From JACJWR01 sp964547485 (GTDB taxonomy: Bacteria > Actinomycetota > Actinomycetes > S36-B12 > UBA10799), in the NCBI GenBank assembly GCA_964547485.1, contig CAZJNU010000042.1, positions 1 through 23,044 of the forward strand: DNA of 23,044 nucleotides. The letters run 5' to 3'. The first letter of the stretch is position 1. Every line of letters starts with the position of its first letter. Below, one piece after another: positions 14,935 to 22,970 of this stretch. The translations under genes and the position numbers were made by a program. The notes beneath the pieces were generated by a model, which saw only the letters and a program-made list of their open reading frames with translations, ran no database searches and had not been told where the DNA came from.

Positions 14935-16110
14935 CTAGGAACCCGGCCCCACCGAGTCGCCGGCCACAGCCGGCACCTCCTCGGAGCCGGAACCCGCACC
15001 GACGGCAGGAGCGGACTCCGCGGCTTCACCACCGGACTGGTTCTTCTCTGCCCGTGCCATCGTCCACTCCGCAATAAGATTCGCGGCCCCCAGCACGCCC
15101 AGCAGCGCAACGACAACCGTTGGCGACTGGTTGATCAGCGTCACCACGAAGACGCCGAGTCCCATCAGAAGCGCGACTCGACGGCGCGGTGCACGTCGGC
15201 GCTCGATGTCGTCGTACCACTTGGGTTGGATGGCCGCCACCATCCGACTCGCCTCCTGGATCGAGGCGCCGGCGGTGACCGTGGAGATGATCGCGACGAG
15301 CCCACAGAACACCGCGTTGAATGCGACCGGCGTAAACACCGGGAAGATGTTGATGACCAGGCTCGGCAATTGGAAAGCGCCACCGTAGAGCGATGCCATC
15401 CCGATCAGCGCCAACAACGTAATCACTGACAAGACCACACCCGCGACCACCGCCGCCCGCCGATTCCCGTGCGACGCCTCGCGCAGCACCGGCAGGCCCG
15501 CGCCGATCAGCACGACCGCGACGGCGTAGACGATCGCCCCCACCGGCGACACCGACGGCACCGGCACTTGCGGGGCCGTCAGACCGCTCGGATCCCCGAG
15601 TGCGATGCCAATCCCGAACATGCCGACGCCACCGACGATCAGCAGCGTCAGCACCAGCCGGCTGAGACCGACCGCACCCCGGCCCCCGATCCCGAACGCC
15701 ACCGCGGCCAGCACCAGCACCAACTTCAGGACGATGCCGTTCAGGAATGAGAACGCGCTGATCAGGTGACTGGCCCAGACAATCACGATCGCGGCCATTC
15801 CCAGCGCGATGAGTCCGCTGAAGGTCAGGCTCAGACCCGCCGAAGCAGGCCGGAGGTGATGCTCGCTAATGGCCGGGCTGACACCGATGAAGGAGCCCGC
15901 CAGCACCGCGAGGAACACTGACCCGACGGCCAGCAGAATCCACACCAACGAAGCCCCGATACTGGCTGCGTAGCCGCCGGCGATGATTCCCAGTGGCAGC
16001 GCCATCACAACGATCTGTGACGGTTTGGCCAGACCGTCGGCCGAACGCCCAAGCAGTCCGACCAGGGCAACGATCGTCGAGACGACGCCGACGACGACAG
16101 CGACCTCCAT
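14935..16110 (-). CDS. Multi-spanning membrane protein, probable transporter
   Basis: A 391-residue hydrophobic protein with about 11 predicted membrane helices. The C-terminal soluble tail of about 40 residues is rich in Glu, Gly, Ala and Ser. The pattern of early Gly-rich helices and a cytoplasmic PKWYDDIERRRAPRRR loop before the last helices resembles APC-superfamily or Nramp-like transporters, but I see no decisive motif, so the family is left open. The ATG at 16110 is chosen because it follows the lipase stop by 2 nt and has GGAGGG about 9 nt upstream; a longer frame would overlap the lipase. The two genes almost certainly share an mRNA, so this may handle a product of, or respond to the same signal as, the lipase. 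Confidence 0.72.
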   Translation of the reverse strand: MEVAVVVGVVSTIVALVGLLGRSADGLAKPSQIVVMALPLGIIAGGYAASIGASLVWILLAVGSVFLAVLAGSFIGVSPAISEHHLRPASAGLSLTFSGLIALGMAAIVIVWASHLISAFSFLNGIVLKLVLVLAAVAFGIGGRGAVGLSRLVLTLLIVGGVGMFGIGIALGDPSGLTAPQVPVPSVSPVGAIVYAVAVVLIGAGLPVLREASHGNRRAAVVAGVVLSVITLLALIGMASLYGGAFQLPSLVINIFPVFTPVAFNAVFCGLVAIISTVTAGASIQEASRMVAAIQPKWYDDIERRRAPRRRVALLMGLGVFVVTLINQSPTVVVALLGVLGAANLIAEWTMARAEKNQSGGEAAESAPAVGAGSGSEEVPAVAGDSVGPGS

Positions 16111-16112
16111 GG

Positions 16113-17414
16113 CTACAGCCCTCCGCAGTTCGATTTGGCCGGCAGACCGGCGAAGCGATCGCTGAGCCACGCCAATGCGTCCGGCTGCCCGGTATAGAGC
16201 ACCGAGGAGTGCACATCAGACGGGTACAACTCGAGTCTCACGTTGGATCCCTGCAGGCAGAAGGTTCGAGCGGCGGCAATGTTGACCGCAGGCACCACCG
16301 TGGTGTCCTCGAGCCCCTGCTGGATCAGCAGCGGCTGTGTGTACTTCTCGTAGATCGGGAAGTTCTGCTGCGCGACACCCAACAGGCTGTTCGGAATCTC
16401 GGCGCTGACGAAGTCACCCTTGCGGCCCGCGAATGCCTGCGCGGTGCCCTTCAGACACTTCTGCTCACCCACCTGGGCTGCCGCGACCCCTTTGGGTGTG
16501 AAGACATCAGAGAGTTTCACCTGTCCCGGGTAGTTGGCGGCCCAGGAATTCACGACGTAGGAGACGAACCCAAGGAAGTAGCCGTCGGTCTGGGTGTCCG
16601 GACCCGACTGGATGAAGGTCTTCAACAGCGGCGCCGGCGGGAAGAGTGCCGGCGCGACCGCGATCGTTCCCTTGATGCTTAGGTCCGGGGCGTATTCCGG
16701 GGCCAGGTAGGCGGAGGAGAGGGCGGCGTGTCCGCCCTGGCTGTGACCCATCAGGGCGAGTTGTGACTTGTCGAGCGAGCCCGGGTCGAGCTGATACGCG
16801 GCCCGGGCCGCGTTCAAGACGTCGTGGGCCTCCCCGTTCATCGAGATGTAGTCCGGGGTGCCAGCAACTTCCAGGTTCGCGTAGTCAGTGGCCACGACCG
16901 CGTAGCCGGCGCCGATCAGTCCGGACATCAACTGATCCCAGGTGCCGAATCCGGTCGACCCGCGTTGGAAGGGAGCCATTGAGACTCCGCAGCCGGGGGC
17001 GTTGCCGGTCGTGCCGTGTGCCAATGACACCAACGGGCGACCATTCGGCGCCGCTGCCGGGGTGGTGCGCACTGCGTACATCGCAGACACAACGTTGTTG
17101 ACCCCGCTGTTCGTCTGCGAGACGTAGAGGATGCGGAAAGCCTTGATACCGGTCGGCGCACCCGGGATCGGTTCGGACTTGATCACCGTCCCCGGTGCAA
17201 GATCGTTGGGCAAACCAGCGGGCGGCGTGTAGAAGGCCGAGGGCATCACCTGATCGGTACCTGCGAACTCCGGCAGACTGCTCAGGCTGTGTGGGGCGGA
17301 CACCTGGGTCGGGGATGGGTTCAAGACGGTGAACGTCAGCGCGAGGGTGGCGATCAAGCCGAGCACCACCACGAGGGCGGCAACCGTGACCCGGTAGTTA
17401 GAGGACTGCTTCAT
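16113..17414 (-). CDS. Secreted or membrane-anchored lipase (secretory LIP family)
   Basis: A 433-residue alpha/beta hydrolase. An N-terminal hydrophobic segment (10-31) acts as signal peptide or anchor, with no clear AxA cleavage site or lipobox. LAHGTTG (131-137) is the oxyanion region, YAVVATDYANLEVAGTPDYI (171-190) the LIP-family signature, GHSQGG gives nucleophile S225, and D370 (in QQGLEDTTV) and H402 (in SDVHSSVLY) complete the triad. The family includes Candida secretory lipases and mycobacterial extracellular lipases that hydrolyse triacylglycerols and fatty esters outside the cell. Cysteine pairs (such as C142, C320, C386, C430) could form disulfides. The ATG at 17414 has GGGAGGG about 5 nt upstream; longer starts lack support. 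It is the first gene of a two-gene operon. Confidence 0.88.
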   Translation of the reverse strand: MKQSSNYRVTVAALVVVLGLIATLALTFTVLNPSPTQVSAPHSLSSLPEFAGTDQVMPSAFYTPPAGLPNDLAPGTVIKSEPIPGAPTGIKAFRILYVSQTNSGVNNVVSAMYAVRTTPAAAPNGRPLVSLAHGTTGNAPGCGVSMAPFQRGSTGFGTWDQLMSGLIGAGYAVVATDYANLEVAGTPDYISMNGEAHDVLNAARAAYQLDPGSLDKSQLALMGHSQGGHAALSSAYLAPEYAPDLSIKGTIAVAPALFPPAPLLKTFIQSGPDTQTDGYFLGFVSYVVNSWAANYPGQVKLSDVFTPKGVAAAQVGEQKCLKGTAQAFAGRKGDFVSAEIPNSLLGVAQQNFPIYEKYTQPLLIQQGLEDTTVVPAVNIAAARTFCLQGSNVRLELYPSDVHSSVLYTGQPDALAWLSDRFAGLPAKSNCGGL

Positions 17415-17522
17415 CCGATCCCTCCCACATTGGTGGCCACACCGCGGCAGCACTGCACGCGAGAGTGCCACAGACAGCCACCACGTGTCCGGCGAACACT
17501 GCGGAGGGACTACAACCGAGAG

Positions 17523-18218
17523 TCAGTCGTTGCCGACGAGGTGGTCGCCATCGATGGCCGCGGCGAGCACCGCCAGCACTGTCGCCGCCTCCCAGAGCGC
17601 CGGCTGAACGGACCAGTAGGCCCGCATCACCGAGGTGACATCGCCATCGAAGCTCCGATCCCGGTCGGCCACAATCTCCGCTCGGATCCTGCCGGAACCC
17701 GGATCGGTCAACCTGACGCCCACGATTGCAGTTGCCGACCACCAGCGCGGGCGCCGTCCGGCCGCCACCCCCAGAAGCACGGGTTCGATGCCGAAGCGAG
17801 CATCTCCGATCTCGATCGAGTCCCCGAGCTGCACGGGGGTGCGCAGTCGCCCGGGACGATCGACAGTTGCCACGACATTCCCAGCAGTATCGAGCAGCAG
17901 GCCGTTGTGGAAACGATCCTGGAATATCGCGACGGTCGACCACGAACCCTCGTCGGTCACCTGCAGGACCTGCTGGTGATGCCAGGCCGGATTCCGACGG
18001 TCACCCGGGTGACGGACCGGGTGCCGCCCCAGTGCCAGCCACGGTCGATCCGCAACCATCAGTGCCAGACCGGGTTCGCCGGCGCCAGGCGGGTCCCCCA
18101 GCGGTCCGACCGCCTCCTCGTCGCTCCAGCGCCAGATCCTGCCGTAGCCGGCCGACTTGGATCTACCCATGGGTGGGCCAATCCATCGCACCTCGCCACG
18201 CCAGTCGGCGTTGTCCAT
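17523..18218 (-). CDS. Conserved-looking protein of unknown function
   Basis: A 231-residue protein with no signal peptide or membrane helix. It is Trp- and Arg-rich, with many short beta strands (GLALMVADRPWLALGRHP, GNVVATVDRPGRL) and a hydrophobic C-terminal helix (LWEAATVLAVLAAAIDGD). The overall look is a small beta-barrel closed by a C-terminal helix, faintly like tubby/LURP-one folds, but no motif is firm enough to name a family. The ATG at 18218 is chosen over an upstream frame opening because ACGGTA (TACCGT on the minus strand) lies 9 nt upstream as a possible -10 and the MDNADW start is compact. It diverges from the folate gene with 57 nt between. The opposite strand is open throughout but looks non-coding. 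Confidence 0.65.
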   Translation of the reverse strand: MDNADWRGEVRWIGPPMGRSKSAGYGRIWRWSDEEAVGPLGDPPGAGEPGLALMVADRPWLALGRHPVRHPGDRRNPAWHHQQVLQVTDEGSWSTVAIFQDRFHNGLLLDTAGNVVATVDRPGRLRTPVQLGDSIEIGDARFGIEPVLLGVAAGRRPRWWSATAIVGVRLTDPGSGRIRAEIVADRDRSFDGDVTSVMRAYWSVQPALWEAATVLAVLAAAIDGDHLVGND

Positions 18219-18261
18219 CACGCGCCAACGGTAAGGGCATCGGCCGCACGACGAGAGCAAC

Positions 18262-18267
18262 TAGACT
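18262..18267 (+). promoter_or_regulatory. -10 box of the 5-formyltetrahydrofolate cyclo-ligase gene
   Basis: TAGACT fits TAnnnT and lies 8 nt before the GTG start at 18276. The intervening bases hold one CTCCCAGG motif (18266-18273), but with no second copy at 11 bp it is not counted as an operator. Confidence 0.5.
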
Positions 18268-18275
18268 CCCAGGCT

Positions 18276-18884
18276 GTGACCGATAAGGCCGAGTTGCGGG
18301 ATCTGCTGCGTCGGGCCCGCCGTGTCAGCCAGCAGGCTTCGGATGCCCCAGGTCGCGCCGACCGTGCGGATCGCATCGCGCGCGCGGTGCTGGCGCAGCC
18401 CGAGGTCGCGGACCGCTTATCGGCGCGGCCGGCACCGGCGGTCGCCGTGTACGCCTCCCTGCAATTCGAACCACCGACCGATGCCCTCCGCCGGAGACTC
18501 CGCGAAGCTGGCCACCGGGTGTTGCTACCGGTGGCCGAGCCCGACGGCCGGCTGGGATGGGTCATCGACCACGGTGCCGAGGCAACGGCGTGGGGGGTGT
18601 CCAGCGCCGACCCCGCGATCGGGCACCCGCCGGTGGTTGGCTTCGGGGCAAGGTTGCTTATCGACGAGCAGGTGGCTGTGCTGCTGCTGCCGGCGCTGGC
18701 CGCGACTGTCGCTGGTGACCGACTTGGCCAGGGTGGCGGTTACTACGACCGGCTGCTGGCCGAATTGCCCGGGGTCGCAGGCGGTGGCCCCCTGCGCGTG
18801 TGTCTGGTCGGAACCGACGAATTGCTCGACGAGCTGCCGAAGGAATCCCACGATGAACCGGTCGACGTCGTTGTGACTGCGTAA
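18276..18884 (+). CDS. 5-formyltetrahydrofolate cyclo-ligase (MTHFS)
   Basis: A 202-residue cytoplasmic enzyme of folate salvage that converts 5-formyl-THF and ATP to 5,10-methenyl-THF. The N-terminal basic helix (KAELRDLLRRARR) corresponds to the phosphate-binding start of the family, and the C-terminal GQGGGYYDR (151-159) is its glycine-rich ATP/folate signature. HDEPVDVVVT near the end matches the usual terminal segment. Length is typical. The GTG at 18276 is chosen because the folate-ligase homology starts there and TAGACT lies 8 nt upstream; the frame is open for about 1 kb further but that is antisense to the neighbouring gene. It ends 27 nt before a convergent gene. Confidence 0.92.
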   Translation: MTDKAELRDLLRRARRVSQQASDAPGRADRADRIARAVLAQPEVADRLSARPAPAVAVYASLQFEPPTDALRRRLREAGHRVLLPVAEPDGRLGWVIDHGAEATAWGVSSADPAIGHPPVVGFGARLLIDEQVAVLLLPALAATVAGDRLGQGGGYYDRLLAELPGVAGGGPLRVCLVGTDELLDELPKESHDEPVDVVVTA

Positions 18885-18888
18885 CTGC

Positions 18889-18905
18889 CAGACCGCGTTG
18901 GTCTG
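18889..18905. terminator. Small hairpin between convergent genes
   Basis: CAGACC (18889-18894) pairs with GGTCTG (18900-18905) across GCGTT, 5 nt after the cyclo-ligase stop and just beyond the end of the minus-strand gene at 18911. It is a plausible short bidirectional terminator. Confidence 0.45.
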
Positions 18906-18910
18906 ACGAG

Positions 18911-19915
18911 CTAGACCGTCTTGGTCGGCTCGCCGATCAGCACATTCACCCGCTGCGGATCAGTGGACGTCCACTCTTCCTCGTGCGGTAGGTCCACAAA
19001 ACCTGTCGTGAAGAAGATCCTTATCCGATCCGGACCGACACCGCGGCCGTCAAGCAACCTGACGCGCACCCACGACCCCCGCCGGATCCGTGGGTCGTCG
19101 GATTGATCGACGGTACCCATCAGGTCCATTACGACGCGGCGGCCGACCCGATCCCAGGACCCGCTCCCTAGCATCACGGTCATCCTCATCGGAGCGCCGA
19201 TGACCTCGTCGATGTGGAACATCTGGCTCCCGTCGACCCGGTTACCACTCGTGTCAGCGGGGTTGGCGAGGACTAGAGACCCGGCCCCACCGGTCTGGGT
19301 GCGAATGACCTTGTGCCCGTCCGGCAGCCCACGCTGGGTGAACCGGTAGCCGAGGGTCCATCGGGGGGCTGTCTTCGAACCGCTCCACGGGTGATGTGAG
19401 GTGCAGTAGTTCCGACACGCCTTCCAGTAACCGCCGGTGATGCGGTTTCCGCTGCGGTACATCAGGATCTTGCCGCACGAAACCGACTTGTCGGCCGGCT
19501 TCCAGCAGCCCCCGAACGTCTGGAAGCCCGCCTGCAGCACACCTCCGCTGAAGCGTCCGTGTCCCGCCCAAGTTCCGACCAGCCGCCAGTAGTACTGCGG
19601 GTTGCCGTGCGCATCGGGCACGTCGGACTTGGCAAGGTAGACATCCTCGAACGTCACGAGCCCGAAGTTCGTCTGCCACTGTCCGAGCCACGCGCGAGCC
19701 CCCGCGGGTGCTAGCGGACCTCGCGGCGTCACGGCGGACGCCGCCCCGACAGCCGACGCTCCCACGGGTGCGGGCCCAGGAGCGGCGACCGCCGGCGCAC
19801 CCACCGGAGCACTGGCCGCCGCCGATCCGACCGGCGTCAGCGAGAACGCGGCGGTGGCGCCGACGGTGGCCACAACTGTGAAAGCGCGCAACCAACGACT
19901 GATCGGCTGAAGCAT
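18911..19915 (-). CDS. Secreted Trp/Cys-rich beta protein of unknown function
   Basis: A 334-residue exported protein. The signal peptide covers about residues 1-35 (SRWLR then a hydrophobic core, ending near GSAAASA), followed by an Ala/Pro/Val/Gly linker to about 72. Residues 77-190 have alternating Trp/Gly/Phe strands (WLGQWQTNFGLVTF, LVGTWAGHGRFSGG, FQTFGGCWKP, ITGGYWKACRNYC), like secreted lipocalin-like beta repeats with GxW units. C137, C147, C167 and C171 lie within 35 residues and probably form disulfides. Residues 200-330 form a second domain with strands such as MRMTVMLGSGSWDRVGRRVVMDLMG. The ATG at 19915 has GGGAG 6 nt upstream. No enzyme motif was recognised. It diverges from the DMT transporter. 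Confidence 0.78.
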   Translation of the reverse strand: MLQPISRWLRAFTVVATVGATAAFSLTPVGSAAASAPVGAPAVAAPGPAPVGASAVGAASAVTPRGPLAPAGARAWLGQWQTNFGLVTFEDVYLAKSDVPDAHGNPQYYWRLVGTWAGHGRFSGGVLQAGFQTFGGCWKPADKSVSCGKILMYRSGNRITGGYWKACRNYCTSHHPWSGSKTAPRWTLGYRFTQRGLPDGHKVIRTQTGGAGSLVLANPADTSGNRVDGSQMFHIDEVIGAPMRMTVMLGSGSWDRVGRRVVMDLMGTVDQSDDPRIRRGSWVRVRLLDGRGVGPDRIRIFFTTGFVDLPHEEEWTSTDPQRVNVLIGEPTKTV

Positions 19916-20095
19916 GGTTGCTCCCGGACTTGGGCTGGGCATTCGGGTACGGCACACGAGCGGCGCGGCCAGTCGAATCCACAATTGTAGCTGCCAACGC
20001 CGCGCGGGCCTAGCCTTCGGATTTCCGCGGTCCGCAACCTCCGCGAGGTACCACTCGCGCCGGACCGGCGGTCTATTGGCCGACGTCACAATGAC

Positions 20096-20101
20096 TAGGG
20101 T
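20096..20101 (+). promoter_or_regulatory. -10 box of the DMT transporter gene (leaderless)
   Basis: TAGGGT is followed by exactly 6 nt and the GTG start at 20108. No Shine-Dalgarno is visible, and no -35 at good spacing was found. Confidence 0.55.
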
Positions 20102-20107
20102 CGACGG

Positions 20108-20953
20108 GTGTCGGCCCTCCTCGCTCTGCTGTCCAGCCTTTGCTGGGGGTCGGCGGACTTCCTTGGCGGGTTGGCCACCAGACGACTGCCGAGCATTGTG
20201 GTGGTGTGGATCAGCCAGATCTTCGGGCTAGTGCTGATTTCCGTCGTTGTGTTGGCGACGGGCGCTTGGCACGCGTCCCCGCAGTACTGGCCGTGGGCCC
20301 TGCTGGCCAGTGTCAGCGGCGCAGTCGGCCTCATCTGCTTCTACCGTGCGCTCGCCACTGGCTCGATGGGCGTGGTCGCCCCGATCGCCGGCCTCGGTGG
20401 CCTGATTCCGCTGGCCGCAGGGCTGACCTCGGGCGAACGCTTCTCACAGCTGGCCACCGTCGGCGCGGTTGCGATCCTGGCCGGGGTGATCTTCGCCAGC
20501 GGTCCCGAACTGAGCGCAGAGGGCAACGTGCGGCCCCTGCTGCTGGCCGTCGCCGCCGCCGTGTTGTTCGGGATCTCGCTACTCGCGATCGCCCGAGGGT
20601 CCGCCCACTCGACGCTGATGACGATCGCCGGGATGCGCATCTTCTCGGTGTCGTTGATCGGCGTCGGACTGGCGCTTGCCCGGAAGGCGGTCGCGGCGCC
20701 GCGGAGTGAGGTCCGTCGACTGCTGCCGCTGATGGCGGCCGGCGGCGTACTGGACGTCTCCGCGAACCTGACGTACGGCGCCTCGTCGACCACGGGCCTG
20801 CTGGTGGTCGCGGCCGTACTCGGCTCGCTGTACCCAGTCGTGACCGCTGTGCTCGCCGCGATCGTGCTGCACGAGCGGCTCCGTCGCATCCAGTACGCGG
20901 GGGTCGCCCTGGCAGTGGCGGGTCTGGCCCTGCTCTCACTCGGCCAATCCTGA
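20108..20953 (+). CDS. DMT-superfamily transporter (two EamA domains)
   Basis: A 281-residue protein of about 10 membrane helices arranged as two similar halves, the EamA drug/metabolite transporter layout. The first half has LLSSLCWGSADFLGG and YRALATGSMGVVAPIAGLGGLIP. The second ends with AAVLGSLYPVVTAVLAAIVLHERL, the conserved EamA signature with the E of the penultimate loop, followed by the last helix YAGVALAVAGLALLSLG. These proteins export or import small metabolites such as amino acids; substrate unknown. The GTG at 20108 is favoured by the -10 box 6 nt upstream. Confidence 0.9.
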   Translation: MSALLALLSSLCWGSADFLGGLATRRLPSIVVVWISQIFGLVLISVVVLATGAWHASPQYWPWALLASVSGAVGLICFYRALATGSMGVVAPIAGLGGLIPLAAGLTSGERFSQLATVGAVAILAGVIFASGPELSAEGNVRPLLLAVAAAVLFGISLLAIARGSAHSTLMTIAGMRIFSVSLIGVGLALARKAVAAPRSEVRRLLPLMAAGGVLDVSANLTYGASSTTGLLVVAAVLGSLYPVVTAVLAAIVLHERLRRIQYAGVALAVAGLALLSLGQS

Positions 20954-21018
20954 CCGGCCGGAATCGCATCGCAGCCGTGTCAGCGGGACCGTAGCGAAGG
21001 AGACGGGCGGGTAAGGCT

Positions 21019-21072
21019 CTGGCGCCAGCCGACTGGCACCTAGACTGGAGCCACGAAAGGAGACCTCCTTTC
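21019..21072 (+). promoter_or_regulatory. Promoter with two flanking palindromes upstream of the SHOCT gene
   Basis: TAGACT (21041-21046) is a good -10. Upstream is the 10-bp palindrome CTGGCGCCAG (21019-21028), overlapping the -35 position. Downstream is GAAAGGAGACCTCCTTTC (21055-21072), 8-bp arms around AC, at the expected 5' end of the mRNA. The second could be an operator or a 5' stabilising hairpin; its left arm is Shine-Dalgarno-like but has no start codon after it. Confidence 0.5.
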
Positions 21073-21094
21073 ACCCCTATTCACTGAGGTGGCA

Positions 21095-21475
21095 ATGAAC
21101 GTCCTGGACTTCCTGTGGCAAATGATCATCATCTTCGCGTTCGTGATGTACCTGATGGTCCTGTTCTTCATCATCATGGACCTCTTCCGCGATCACGGCC
21201 TGAGCGGCTGGTGGAAGGCGGTGTGGATCGTCTGCCTCTTCCTCTTCACGTATCTGGCGGCTCTGGCCTACCTGATCTTCCGCGGCAAGGGCATGGCCGA
21301 GCGCAACCGCGAGGCTCAGAAGGCAGCCATCGACGCCCAGCAGGCCTACATCAAGCATGCCGCCGGGACTGCCGGTCCGGCCGAGCAGATCACGCAGGCA
21401 CAGGCCCTGCTGTCCTCGGGTGCCATCACCCAGGCGGAGTTCGACACGCTGAAGGCGAAGGCGTTGGCCTCCTAG
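21095..21475 (+). CDS. Small membrane protein with PLDc_N-like helices and SHOCT motif
   Basis: A 126-residue protein. Two membrane helices (about 5-29 and 39-63) with the hydrophobic/Trp pattern of PLDc_N-type domains (DLFRDHGLSGWWKAVWI between them) are followed by a charged helix (REAQKAAIDAQQAYIKH) and a C-terminal SHOCT motif (QITQAQALLSSGAITQAEFDTLKAKAL). SHOCT is a short helical pair found at the ends of many bacterial membrane proteins and thought to mediate oligomerisation. The ATG at 21095 is chosen with GAGG just upstream; a GTG at 21089 is within that ribosome site. A terminator follows at 21493. Confidence 0.87.
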   Translation: MNVLDFLWQMIIIFAFVMYLMVLFFIIMDLFRDHGLSGWWKAVWIVCLFLFTYLAALAYLIFRGKGMAERNREAQKAAIDAQQAYIKHAAGTAGPAEQITQAQALLSSGAITQAEFDTLKAKALAS

Positions 21476-21492
21476 ATTGATCGCTGCGCAAC

Positions 21493-21531
21493 GAGTTCGG
21501 CCCCTCACCGCGATGGTGGGGGGCCGAACTC
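21493..21531. terminator. 17-bp bidirectional hairpin terminator
   Basis: Bases 21493-21509 pair with 21515-21531 over 17 positions with a single U-G wobble and a 5-nt loop. It lies between the SHOCT gene (plus) and the helicase (minus), which converge, so it can serve both. No T-run. Confidence 0.75.
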
Positions 21532-21587
21532 ATGTTCGCTGGCCGGGCCAGCGGTGGTGGTACCTGTCGGTGGACCTGACTCGGTCG

Positions 21588-22946
21588 TCAGCCGCGACTG
21601 GCGGACCGGCGACTGCTTGAGCCGCCACGACCACCACCGGAGTAGCCGCCCCCGGAACCACCGCTGCTGCGTCGGCCCCGTCCGCTGGCCGCTGCGCGCC
21701 CGCCGCGTGCGGGCCCACTGCGGCGCCGACCACGCGGGCCGGATCCGCCGCCGGAACGGGCGGGCTGCTCCCATGGCACCCCGGCGGGCTCCTGCGCACC
21801 GGTGATCTCCACCAGGTTGGCAGAGTCCGGCGCGACCCGGGAATTGCCGGCGGTCACGCCAGCACGCCTGGTCATCGCCTCGGCAGCGCGTCGTTGGCCT
21901 GGTGTGATCAGACTGATGACCGTGCCGGACTCGCCAGCCCGCGCGGTTCGACCGGAACGGTGCAGGTAGTCCTTGTGATCATTGGCCATATCCGCATGCA
22001 GTACCAGCGTCACATCATCGACGTGGATACCGCGGGCGGCGACATCGGTGGCGACCAGCACCGACACCGTGCCCGACCGGAAGTCGTCCAACGTGGCGCT
22101 GCGGGCGCTCTGGGTCTTGCCGCCGTGCAGTGAACCGGCTCGCACCCCGACCTTGCGGAGGGAGGTGGCGAGACGATCGGCGCCGTGCTTGGTACGGACG
22201 AACACGACCGTGCGACCTGACCGGGCGGCGATCCGTGCTGTCACCTCGTTCTTGTCGTGCGGCGCGACGACCAACACGTGGTGGTCCATCGCGTCGACCG
22301 ACGCGGTCGCCGGCGACACCGAGTGGGTGGCCGGATCCTTCAGGTAGCGCCGCACCAGTTTGTCGACGTCACGGTCGAGAGTGGCCGAGAACAGCAGTCG
22401 CTGGCCGCCCTTCGGAGTGTTGTCCAGCAGTGAGGTCACCTGCGGCATGAAGCCGAGATCGGCCATGTGATCGGCCTCGTCGAGCACGGTCACGGTGACC
22501 CTGCTCAGATCGGCCTCACCCTGTTCGACCAGGTCCATCAGCCGACCGGGGGTGGCGACGACAATGTCGACTCCAGCCCGGAAGGCCTTGATCTGCGGGG
22601 CATAGGACTTGCCGCCCACCACCACGGTCATGGTGACGTCGAGTCGACTCGCCAGCGGCTCCAACGCATCGGATACCTGCATCGCAAGTTCCCGAGTGGG
22701 AACCAGCACCAGGCCACCGGGGCGACGTGCGCTGCGCGGACGGTCCTTCATTGCCATCAGTAGCGGCAGGCCGAACGCCAGCGTCTTGCCGGAGCCGGTC
22801 TGGCCGCGACCGAGGACGTCCTTGCCCGCGAGGGCGTCGGGAATTGCTGCGGTTTGGATCGGAAAGGGGGTCTCGATGCCGGCGCGCTCAAGCGCCGAGC
22901 ATAGGTTTTTGGGTACGCCGAGTTCGGCGAAGGTGGGACTGGACAT
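21588..22946 (-). CDS. DEAD-box ATP-dependent RNA helicase (RhlE-like) with RGG/Ser-rich tail
   Basis: A 452-residue protein with all motifs: Q motif FAELGVP...TPFPIQ, motif I GQTGSGKT (48-55), Ia PTREL (83-87), Ib TPGRL (132-136), II DEAD (156-159), III SAT (187-189), V ATDVAARGI and VI HRSGRTARAG. The C-terminal tail of about 60 residues is rich in Gly, Arg and Ser (SGGSGGGYSGGGRGG type), an RNA-binding low-complexity region common in cold-adaptation and ribosome-assembly helicases. The ATG at 22946 is chosen because MSSPTFAEL is the normal start of the Q motif, with GGAAGG about 10 nt upstream; a TTG at 22970 in the same frame is less likely. Cytoplasmic role in RNA unwinding, mRNA decay or ribosome assembly. 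Confidence 0.93.
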   Translation of the reverse strand: MSSPTFAELGVPKNLCSALERAGIETPFPIQTAAIPDALAGKDVLGRGQTGSGKTLAFGLPLLMAMKDRPRSARRPGGLVLVPTRELAMQVSDALEPLASRLDVTMTVVVGGKSYAPQIKAFRAGVDIVVATPGRLMDLVEQGEADLSRVTVTVLDEADHMADLGFMPQVTSLLDNTPKGGQRLLFSATLDRDVDKLVRRYLKDPATHSVSPATASVDAMDHHVLVVAPHDKNEVTARIAARSGRTVVFVRTKHGADRLATSLRKVGVRAGSLHGGKTQSARSATLDDFRSGTVSVLVATDVAARGIHVDDVTLVLHADMANDHKDYLHRSGRTARAGESGTVISLITPGQRRAAEAMTRRAGVTAGNSRVAPDSANLVEITGAQEPAGVPWEQPARSGGGSGPRGRRRSGPARGGRAAASGRGRRSSGGSGGGYSGGGRGGSSSRRSASRG

Positions 22947-22970
22947 TTCGGTGGTGCCTTCCGTTGACAA

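Noticed and set aside
18266..18273. CTCCCAGG before the cyclo-ligase start as another regulator site
   Set aside because: No second copy at 11 bp and it lies downstream of the -10 box.
17289..18275. Long open frame upstream of the 5-formyltetrahydrofolate cyclo-ligase
   Set aside because: It is antisense to the lipase start and the 17523-18218 gene, has Arg/Pro/His-rich composition typical of GC-rich shadows, and the enzyme homology begins only at 18276.
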